Positions 35,456 to 44,609 of a stretch of 64,000 nt of DNA are shown piece by piece (positions within the stretch are counted from its first letter, which is position 1; each line of letters begins with the position of its first letter). Source of the stretch: Kondoa malvinella (lineage: Eukaryota > Basidiomycota > Agaricostilbomycetes > Agaricostilbales > Kondoaceae); NCBI GenBank assembly GCA_039545315.1, contig BCIM01000001.1, forward strand, positions 3,629,783 to 3,693,782, in the 5' to 3' direction. Made by a program: the position numbers and the translations under genes. Below the pieces are notes generated by a model, which saw nothing but the letters and a program-made list of their open reading frames with translations, was not told the DNA's origin and searched no databases.

Positions 35456-35669
35456 TCTTGCTGTGGTATCTTTGTAGACGGCGCTTGAAGAGAAGTCAAG
35501 TCGTGAAGTCTGGTAGAGGATTGGGTTTAAATCAATCTGTCACCCTCGGCTCCAAATTTGAAATTGCTTGGTCTTTTTCAACTTGTGGGTTGCTGACTAA
35601 GCATTTTGACCGCTCCCCGTTGAAAATCTGCCCTTCGATTTGACCCATCATCTTTCGTATTCCTCAAAG
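35456..35669. promoter_or_regulatory. Shared divergent promoter of uL13 and eL43
   Basis: 214 bp between the start codons of two ribosomal-protein genes facing away from each other. It contains T/C-rich tracts on both sides. Co-regulation of the two genes is inferred from this layout; no specific factor site was identified. Confidence 0.55.
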
Positions 35670-36267
35670 ATGTTCGTCTGGACGTGTCTATACCCTCTGC
35701 ACATCGACTAATAGCGCTGTAACAGGGCCAAAAGAACAAAGAAGGTCGGCGTGACCGGTAAAGTGAGGCTAGACACATTTTGGGACAGGCGACAGGTGTT
35801 GACAGATGATTGATAGTACGGTACCCGTTACGGTGCTTCGCTCAGGAAGCAAGTGAAGAAGATGGAAATCACCCAGGTCAGTCATGCTGCATTGTTCATA
35901 TCATCTCTAGATTCTGACTTTGCGTTGACAGCACGCTACTTACGTGAGCCAACAAGCATTTCACACAGAAATGGACTAACTGTTAGATTAGACATGCACA
36001 TTCTGCGGAAAGGACTCTGTTCGCCGTACTGCTGTTGGTATCTGGGAATGCAGAGGTAGGCCTCCATCTCTGTCATCCTTTAGAGTAGTATCTGACATGC
36101 TCCAATAGGCTGCAAAAAGGTCATGGCCGGAGGTATCTATCATCACCATCGTATCAAGCTATCAATTTCTGACAAGGTTGTCTACAGGCGCCTGGACTGT
36201 ATCCACCACCGCAGCTACGACCGTCAGGAGCACCATCCGTCGTCTGAGAGATTTGAACGAGTCATAG
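35670..36267 (+). CDS. RPL43: Ribosomal protein eL43 (L37a), start codon split by an intron
   Basis: Large-subunit zinc-binding ribosomal protein. The first coding exon contributes only the A and T of the start codon (35670-35671). The intron 35672-35725 (donor GTTCGT, acceptor AACAG) is followed by G and GCC AAA AGA, giving [13 protein letters not shown]. Further exons give [60 protein letters not shown] and [12 protein letters not shown] with TAG at 36265-36267. The four zinc cysteines are CTFC and CRGC. Without removing the first intron, translation from the genomic ATG at 35670 would stop after 13 codons. About 92 residues, the normal size. Six exons in 600 bp. Confidence 0.95.
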
Positions 36268-36976
36268 AGGGCTATCGATGTCAGGACGAGAGAGGTTGCA
36301 TTGACTTAGGATTTTTCGCAACCATCATCATTTGGCTATCGTTTCGCTGTCCTATGCTGCCGTGTCGTGATACTTATTTTGTCCGTATGCGCTCAGTGCT
36401 GCTTGTATGCCTGAGGTCTAGCAGATCCTTTTTGTGGCCAGACGCTGTTCCTGCAGTGGCTTACTGTTCTGTATTTCTATTTTGCGCAAAGATGTACCAA
36501 GGCCGGTCTTGTACTCGTGCTCTCACTGGTCTCTCCTGTGTGCTCATGTCCCTGATATTCTATCTTTGGGTATATCAGTGTCTCTTCTGCCTTCAACCTG
36601 TCTATTAAGCTTTCGTGTAGGCGGATACTGAACGGACGTTCTCCCTTGGTGTGAGTTTCGCGACCTATCTGACCCGTACTGCGAGAATGTGCTCTGGTTT
36701 CGAGGACTTGGCGCCAGAACATCGCACTGCCTCGCGAGCACTAGGGCGTGGACTTACACGGTCATTGACCCTCGAGATCCGCTATGCCGTATCGTCTGAC
36801 TCTTCTAAACACATCAATCTTTGTGCCCTTACTGTTTAATATCCGTTTTCTTCACTCTTCTCAACAATTCTGTTCATTAAAGTCCACGTCGGCAAAAAGC
36901 ATGGCGCTTTGGACGCCCTCTCTTCATTTGGTCTCTTTTGGCTTCTACTTCTTGTTCGAAACGATTAAGCAAAGAG
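36268..36976. other. Intergenic, no gene seen
   Basis: About 0.7 kb behind eL43. Open frames here read through spliced eL43 introns or look random. It should hold the eL43 terminator and the promoter of the DUF6534-like gene. Confidence 0.4.
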
Positions 36977-39182
36977 ATGGCACCTCCAACAGACCCCGAC
37001 GCGAATGGCTTTATCTCACTTGGCTGCAGAGTAAGTCGAGGTGCGGTGAGAATGCCGAGCTAATGTGTTTCTCTAGTTCGGAGGGTCAGTATGGCTTCAA
37101 TATGCGGGCTAGGAGCTCATAATATTGCAGGGGAATGGTCAATATAATGCTGCAGGCGAGTTGTCTCGCCCAAGCGGTTTCAAACAAGACGCTTATGTGA
37201 TCGACTGCAGGGCTTCGTTTGGGTGCGCTCAACCGCTCGACAGTGAGAAGACTTCTGACACGCTGTGTCAGAGTTTGGCGGTATTCGTGAGTTCGTTCGT
37301 GACGGCGCGAAGTATGACTGATCGGTTGACTATAGTACTACCTGCGATGGGGAAACAAAGATCCTAGTAGGTCTTTAGCGGTATCATTCAAGTGCTCAGG
37401 CTGATCGGTTTCAAGTGTGGTTACGATTTCTGGTAAGAGGCAGCAAGCGGAAGCTATCAATGTCTGATATGCCTCGCAGGTCGCCTCTACTGTCTTAGTG
37501 TACGTCCATATGTAGCTGGAGAGGTGCATGAACTGACTGTGGCTACAGATCAACCGGACAGACAGTGGCCATCTTTACGGCCCTTTGGGAGTGAGTCCGG
37601 TACTTTGCTTTTGGTCGAAAAGCTGAAAGAGTGTGCAGAACACATGTGTATGCTTCTTCGAAATTTCGGGCTGCTCTTTCTGATCAGCGTGCAGCACACA
37701 CTTTGGTCAGATCGAGCATACATAGTAAGTTCTCAGTATTTCGCACGGAATTTGCTGATGATCCGACCTGCAGTATACAACCAAGGTATGCTATCACTCA
37801 GCTTGCTATGCTCCTTCGTTTGACAAAATGATACATTAGAGGGATGAAGCAAGTCTCCGCTCTCTCCTTACCGTTCATCATTTGAGCCGATTACTAGTGC
37901 TTCTCTGTCCTTCACCGTCTGGCTTTCAGTAACGATACAATCATACTTTGCGAGGTAAGCGACCAATCGATAGCGGTTTGAACATACACACGCTCATGTA
38001 TGAGCAGACGTTGCTGGATCTTCATCGGCAAGAACAAAGCATTTGCGACAGCTATGGGGATATCGCTACTCTGTGAGTCGTCCGACCATTCAAGTCAACA
38101 CTTCACTGACACACCTTCGATAGGGTTGCTACTTGGTGGTTCGTACTATGTTTATCTCTCTATAAGCCCAAATTGGTCGCCAACTCCATCAGGAGCGAAA
38201 TTCTCGGCGACCTACAAAGGTTTGGCTATTCAAGCAGGGTCTTGAGACCGTCAGCTAAAATTTTCAGCGGACAGGCGTCTTTGCGTCTTTCCTCTGCACT
38301 TCGGCAGTACGGAATTCTCGGGCATATACCTTCCGTCGGCTGATTCATATACAGGCTGTCGATATCATCACCTCTGGTATCCTGCTGTTTAAGCTGGATA
38401 GGGCGAATCATGAAACGCATTTTGCCGATACTAAGTATGGCTCTTCACCCATCTCAAACATCGGACTGACACCTGGACAGGAGGATCATCTTGCGCACTG
38501 CACTGATCGTTCTCAATAGCTGTTTGCTCTCTACTGCATTGGTAAGCTCAACCACCAGAACATCGAAACGCCGCTAATCAACACGATAGACCATCGCTGC
38601 TGCGATCGTGAGCAACTTTGCTCGACTGGAACGAAGCTGATTGAGTGAGTCAGACATACTTGGCGATACCTGACATCACCTATGGTATGTCTGCTCTGTT
38701 TCATTCACCTTCAGCGGCTGATGAATATTCATAAAGTCGCCGGAATATACATGGTGTGGCACATCCTACTTGAGACGAGACTGAGCTAAGTTCTTACATG
38801 CGCTTCTTCAGCCTGGTAAGCCTCCTGCAAAACCGAAAGAGCATCACCAACATACGCGATCGCAGTTTCGAAAGTCTACTGCATAAGCTTCTTCGTCCAG
38901 CTAGCATGCAGAGCGTCTCCGGACGGTGGCCCATCTTTCAAGTCCCGACAACTCAGCTCGCACAGCCATAGCTTTGGCAACATTGTTCCTGCTAGCAAGA
39001 AACCCGAAGAGCGGTCCATAGTATTACCTCCAGCTCAACCGGATACCGANAAGGATGCAGTAAGTGTTACTTTACATCTGAGAGGGTCGCTCTGATGTGG
39101 GTCTCAGGATATCGCTCTGGAGGACTTTACGTTCGCTTATTCAGCTCAATCGCCGAAACATGCGCTTCCGATTGCGAGATAG
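36977..39182 (+). CDS. DUF6534-like multi-pass membrane protein
   Basis: Resembles the seven-helix DUF6534 proteins that are abundant in basidiomycetes and have no known function. Recognisable parts, in order: start MAPPTDPDANGFISLG; FYYLRWGNKDPSRSLAV after an intron (37286-37337 region); RRCWIFIGKNKAFATAMGIS with LLLGGSYYVYLSI (helices 3-4); DIITSGILLFKLDRANHETH; then RIILRTALIVLNSCLLSTAL joined to TIAAAIVSNFARLE; and a segment QNRKSIT typical of the cytosolic tail start. The last exon gives DIALEDFTFAYSAQ and TAG at 39180-39182. Roughly ten introns; joins in the first half and between 38630 and 38900 are uncertain. An ambiguous base at 39050 falls inside a codon. A transporter or receptor role would be guesswork. 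Confidence 0.55.
39050..39050. other. Ambiguous base (N) in coding exon
   Basis: Position 39050 is N within a GAN codon (Asp or Glu) of the DUF6534-like gene. A second N is at 39183, right after its stop codon. Confidence 0.99.
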
Positions 39183-39490
39183 NACTGATAGGAAACTGTG
39201 TGGGAAGAGCATTAATCGTGTTGTGATGAGCACAAAAGTGTAGATAGTATTATGGGTTGCATTGCAATGACTCTGCATCACTTTAATCAGTTTCTATCAT
39301 GCAAATTCACAATATACGCCTGTCATTCGGCGACTGGTCTAGACAGAGCCTGGGCATACCGGTAAAGAGACAGAAGGCAGGAAGCGGAATTTTTAAATTT
39401 TACCGCAAGTCGAAACCAGGTCTTTTGACCGAGAGCGAGACAGTCTCGACAAGACGAAGAGAAGGCTATTCCCGTTCAAGTAGCGTCAAG

Positions 39491-40512
39491 ATGGGTTTCA
39501 GGTCAGTCGCAGCAGCAAACAGAGATACCTTCAGCCAAAGAATATCGACTGACATGCGCTCGCTCGGTTTACAGTCACAAGTTCGTCAACTCGCTATAGA
39601 GCCAGCTCATGGCCTTGCAAGACGCGGAATACTGACGCCGGTATCTCTTTAGCAACGTCTTACATCGCAACCATTTCCACAAGGATTGGCAGGTGAGCAA
39701 GCAAAGAGGGCTTTAAGTCATGCAAACATACTGATACCACTCGCGTTTCGTTTACAGCGCCAAATCAAGAGTAAGCAACTGGAAACAGCCTCGCAACAAC
39801 AGAAGCTAATCACTTTGATACCCTCACTATAGCCTGGTTTGACCAGCCAGGCAAAAAGAAGAGCAGGCGTGTAGCGAGAACCAAGAAGGCTGCCCAGCTC
39901 GGTGCCAGGTCTGTCAATGGTCACAGGTGGATAGGAGCATGGTGCTGATATTGCAAGGGGAATAGACCGACCGAGCTCCTTCGCCCTGCCGTTCGATGCC
40001 CAACCGTTCGATACAACATGCGCATTCGTTCAGGCCGCGGTTTCACCCTTGAAGAACTCAAGGCTGCTGGCGTTCAGAAGAAGCAAGCTTTGACCATTGG
40101 TATTCCAGTTGACCATCGTCGTCGCAACCGTTCAGAAGAATCCCTCGAGCGCAACGTTCAGCGATTGAAGGCCTACAAGGACCGCCTTATCCTCTTCCCT
40201 CTCAAGAGCAAAAAGCCAAAGAAGGGAGACTCATCGGTGCGTTACGAAACCAGGGATTTGAGATCGGGCTCATCCTCTCTATTCTGCGCACAGGCCGAGG
40301 ACCTCAAAACCAACACTACCCGCTCAGTCTCTGCTGCCATGCCTCTACCTGCTTCAAGCACACCGGAAGAGCCACGCAAAATCACCCAAGAAGAACGTGA
40401 CTTTGACGCTTACACTACCCTCAGAAAAGCACGAAGCGATGCGAGATTTGTTGGTGTGCGCAAGATTCGTGCACAGAAGAAGCAGGAAGAGGAAGAAAAT
40501 AAGAAGAAGTAG
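39491..40512 (+). CDS. RPL13: Ribosomal protein eL13, with a 6-nt micro-exon
   Basis: Large-subunit ribosomal protein eL13. Exons: 39491-39501, 39575-39580 (six nucleotides), 39653-39692, then about 39758-39770, 39834-39911, 39969-40236 and 40300-40512. The joined start reads MGFSHNNVLHRNHFHKDWQ; the conserved HNN is supplied by the micro-exon. It continues RQIKTWFDQPGKKKSRRVAR, TKKAAQLGARPTELLRPAV, RYNMRIRSGRGFTLEELKAA, GVQKKQALTIGIPVDHRRRN, and ends with a Lys-rich tail (KKQEEEENKKK). The intron behind the micro-exon uses GTTCGT. Omitting the micro-exon also leaves an open frame but deletes His-Asn and creates one 151-nt intron, unlike the 50-75 nt norm here. About 209 residues, as expected. 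Confidence 0.92.
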
Positions 40513-41886
40513 AGCATCTGGTTGGGCTGCACCACTTGCGCTTTGCATTGCATTTTTTTACTTCGCCTTTATTGGAGTCCAGCTACACAACGGGGATTTG
40601 TGTATAGTTTGTATCTCACTACTGAGCCGCACGTGTCCGCACCTGCCAGCCTACCTCTTCCTCGTGAGTCATGTATTGACATGTCAATCTCGTTTGGTGA
40701 CAACGTCTTGATCTCGTGCTTGTCATACATCAGCTTTCTGCAGAGCCAGCAGCAGCCTACATATGCCTTTTCAAGTCTCTATGAGGCCTACTTACAGTGA
40801 CTTCAAGCGAACCGATCATGCATCTGCTGTCATTCAATTCTCAGCCTTGTTTCCAACTAATTTGTCGAATCCCAAACAGCTACGCTAGTAGCATTGCAGT
40901 GCTGCTTTGATCTCGACCTACCAGATAATTCACGAACTCTCCATTACTGCTAATGCGCATGAGTCTCCGCAAAAGTGGCCAAGCCTATTTCCTACGCTAG
41001 ATTTCCAAACCCCAAGGGTGTCTTGTCTGCTGTTGTATTGCTACTGCTGCATCAGATACTTGACACTTGGTCCTGTTCATCGGGTCGCATTGAATCTTGG
41101 GATCGGCTGGAAAGGGAAAAAGTCATGCATCGTGAAACGACGCCCCTTCAATCTACTGGCGATTGATTGCATGACCGCGACGCCTAACAACGGACTCCTT
41201 TCATGCAATTCTAGACTCTGCTTTCTTCTCCCTCTTGTTCTCTCTCTTCCATTCTCTTCCTGAACCAAACATTCACTTCACTCACACTTTCTAGTCAAAC
41301 CTCTTCTCTTCGCACACTCATCCTTACACCTCACGTACTCCTTTAGACCATCTTTGAGCCTTTTACGACCCTGATCGTGACCTCAAGGTAAGCGCTCTTG
41401 ATCTTCGGGCTTGACCTTTTCGCTGACTTTGTCTAGCTCCCATACTCTCTGTTATATACTTGCTGGTCAAGGTGAGTTCTTCTGTGTTGGTCCATTGACA
41501 CTACTGATTGACGCTCGTAGTATTGCTCCTTAATGTGCGCTGTCATTGCTTCCTATCTTTCTTCTTCTCACCCTGGCCTACAGACCTCCAAGGGCACTAA
41601 TCCTCCCTCAAACCTTCACATCGAATCTCTTGCTATCTACTGTTGGTCTCGCTTTGCATCCTTTGCTATTGATCGGTATATAATTGTTATGATGATCTTC
41701 CTCTCAGCAAGACTGACCGCATGATGATGATAGACAGCGCTTTTGCATCTGTGAGTCCTGTTTAATCTCGTGATTGTAGCAGCAAGCTTATGCGCGTGGA
41801 CAGTTTTGCTCATCTCGCTCGCCGCCTATACCATCCTCCTCTTCTTTCGTGGCTTTGGTGGCTTACTTCGCGCCACGCAAAGCACC
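40513..41886. other. Long leader region with probable 5' UTR introns
   Basis: About 1.4 kb without a recognisable gene. The segment 41380-41760 has several good splice-site pairs in pyrimidine-rich DNA (for example donors GTAAGC near 41390, GTGAGT near 41471 and GTGAGT near 41752, each with a branch-like CTGAC/CTGAT and a TAG). It is probably a multi-intron 5' leader of the repeat-exon gene. A hydrophobic frame just upstream of 41887 lacks an ATG. Confidence 0.4.
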
Positions 41887-43873
41887 ATGGGCCAGATCAA
41901 GTGCGAAACTTGCGGCACCAAATCGACTTATGGGCAGTGTAAAGACTGTCGAGAAGAGCATGGTCCGTCAGAGCTTTATTTGGCAAACAAAGCAAAGGTA
42001 AGAGATCAAGCAAATTTCAGCAGACCCTGTTCTGACCCAACTGTACAAGAGTCCCACTAGGACTTTAAACTATAAAGAGACATCCGCTGCTAAATATAAA
42101 GAAAACAAGGAAGCTGTCCGTATCCTCCCCGACAGCTTACATGCAGTGCTAATGCGTTGTTTGTTGTTAGATTATAGCTCGACAACGAGTCTACCAAGCG
42201 GAAAACCAAGACAAGATCAAGGTCAACCGGAAGGCCTACCTAGCAAATAACAAGGATAAGGTGAGTTCACTTCGCTACTTCATTGCACGAACACTCGCTT
42301 AGGCAGTCTTTAGATATCGACAACGGGCAAAGAATGGTACGAAGCGAACAAAGAACAGGTGAGCATTGGAGCCTTCTCTCTTTACGTAAAACTGAAGATC
42401 TCCATAGAAATTGGACTCCTCTGCCCAATGGTATGAAGAAAACAAGAACCGCGTGAGCTGTACCTTCCTGTTCGTCCTTCATCTCTGACATCGTGTCATG
42501 GCATACAGAAGAAGGCAACCTCCGATCAATGGTATGAAAACAACAAGGAAAGAGTAAGTCCCTTGCGCGATTATGTTGCCGATTTCGCCGGAACCTGACT
42601 CATGTTGCAGAAAGCGGAAACTGGCGCTGCCTACCGGAGCTCGGACGTCGGATTGGAGAAACGACGCGATTCTCAATTAGCTCGCCGCGATCTACCTGCT
42701 CCTCAACTCGCTCTGCTTCACCAAATCGACCTCAAGCGCCCTTTCATCAAACGAATTCTTGGCAACACGAAGATTCCGGATCAGTCTCCAGAGAATCTGT
42801 ATGCAGATTCCGAGTCTACCTATGCCAGAGATGAGACCGGGCACATGGATGGTAACAGACCGGAAAATGTTTACGAGTTCACTGGGGCTTATTGGGATGA
42901 ACAAGGCCAGGTCAGTTAATCTTCGATATGCTCGGATCGAAGGAAGGCTCACTGATTGGCAGCTTCGTACTATCTCTTCCCGCACGAGCAAAACACCAAC
43001 TCTAGAAGAACGACGCAAGACATGTAGCCAGTGGAAGGAAGCGATCAAAGGTAAAAAGGTCGTCCAGTTCGGCACAGGCAAGCCAGAAAATTCTCGACTC
43101 GACAACTCGTTCGAAGAGTTCCGTCAACCTAACGAACCGAAAATAGACATCCCTTTCTACGAACCTCAAGCTGCTCTTCTATGCAAGTCTTTCGGTTTGG
43201 TCTCCAATAATCCTGCAGACGAGACCAATCCCAACGCTCCGCTTTACATTCCTCATCAAGGCCTTACCAACATGGTCAAACTTATCAATTTCAATTCTTC
43301 CGGCGAGCAATATTGCGTTGAAACCGAGCCCTCTCTCACCCTTGAAGATTTCCCTGTTACTGAAGCCTATGTCGGTACCCCATATCCTCGAGGAAAGTCG
43401 GTCGTCGACGTGATTTATCTTTTCCGCCTACTGGAAGTCTTCCGAATGGTTCAAAGCGACGCGTCTTTCGGCAAAGTCATGGCTCACAACCGTCTTCCGT
43501 TTGCCTCCGTTCCTCCTCCTGTACCTATGCCCTCTTCTTCCCGCCTCACGCTTGATCAAATCCAGCCCAACTCGCCTCCGAAGCGCAAGAAGATGGGTGG
43601 TACGTCTGTTCCGTGATGTCTACTGATGTGATCTGACCCCGGCGTACAGATGTCAAGAAGGAGTGCAAGAGCAACAAAAAGGCCAAGATGACTGAGCCTG
43701 TCCCTGGCGGTGGTGTAAGCTTTTCTTTTGCAAGGCTTAGATCTGCTTGATAGATGTTACAGATCGGATCTTACTTCTCTCGCGCTGCATGTATGTCTCC
43801 TTCTCTTCAATTCTTCTTTGTGCTCACAGGTCAAACAGGACCATCGAAGTCTTCCCCCTCATGTATCATGTAG
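41887..43873 (+). CDS. Zinc-ribbon protein with seven exon-aligned 15-residue repeats
   Basis: I do not recognise this protein. The N-terminus MGQIKCETCGTKSTYGQCKD continues with C, giving CX2C-X8-CX2C, a likely zinc site. Then come seven 15-residue units with consensus x7-[W/x]-Y-x-x-N-K-x-x, each ending exactly at an exon end or inside a double exon. Exons are 41887-41997, 42050-42115, 42171-42260 (90 nt, two units), 42314-42358, 42408-42452 and 42509-42553 (45 nt each). Examples: ISTTGKEWYEANKEQ, KLDSSAQWYEENKNR, KKATSDQWYENNKER. All introns are phase 0. The C-terminal 300 residues are globular-looking (AALLCKSFGLVSNNPADE, LTNMVKLINFNSSGEQYCVE, VVDVIYLFRLLEVFRMVQ), followed by a Lys-rich nuclear-type tail (PPKRKKMGG). 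Terminal exons beyond 43690 are tentative. Tyr-x-x-Asn-Lys repeats with CxxC pairs also occur in some phage and viral endonuclease-like proteins; any link is speculative. Confidence 0.65.
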
Positions 43874-44609
43874 AATAGAATTGGTCAGTTCCCCTTCTGA
43901 TCTTTATTCTCTTCTGAATCAATTAATTCTAGAACACTTGTCGCTTTTGGACTGCTAGCTAGGTCATTGTTATTGTAAGGGCGAACCGTGTCCTCGTATC
44001 AGCTGTAATGCAGACTATGCGAAATCAGTGCCTTTTGGGCCTTGCCTGAGCTGAGCTGATGCTAGAGCGAGCCTTTCGGTCACAATTGCAGCGGTACCAA
44101 CGCGTAATATTGCTGTAAGTTGCAGTCCTCAACAATATCACTCGTATACTGAATCCTGTTTTGTTCTGTCTTGCAGAAGAAGAAGTAGATTGCTCTTCGG
44201 TCTTTTGGCGATGGGGATTTACTTTGATGATGCATTGGACCTGCTGTTATTGCATATTCACTCGAGTACCACTACCGTTGAAGCTTGTCGCTTGAGACAC
44301 TTTACCATTGTCTTGCAAGCACATTTGTTTCGCGCATGACCTTGTCGCGCTCACTCAACGCGTAATTCGCTTGCATGAGCTGACAGACGTGTTTTGACCA
44401 GCATTGCCTGAGTTGCTAGCCCTGATCTACAACGACGTGTTCCTCGATACCTGCTATCCCCCAAGATACTATAGCTGAACAGCAGCTCATAGAGTCCTGC
44501 TGCCATCCTTTGAGCGCGTTCTCTTTGGCAGTCGCGAGGTTTTCAACACCTCACCCAGTCGATTTCTATTCTCCCTCTGTTCGCTGCAAACTGCCTGTGA
44601 GCGCTTGAG
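43874..44609. other. Intergenic, no gene seen
   Basis: About 0.74 kb between tandem genes. Holds the end of the repeat-exon transcript (an alternative last exon ending AAGAAGAAGTAG near 44180 is possible) and the promoter of the ATAD2-like gene. Confidence 0.35.

Noticed and set aside
41770..41886. Hydrophobic, membrane-helix-like frame in phase with the zinc-ribbon protein
   Set aside because: There is no ATG, and the only nearby upstream exon that could supply one joins in a different phase. Treated as 5' leader.
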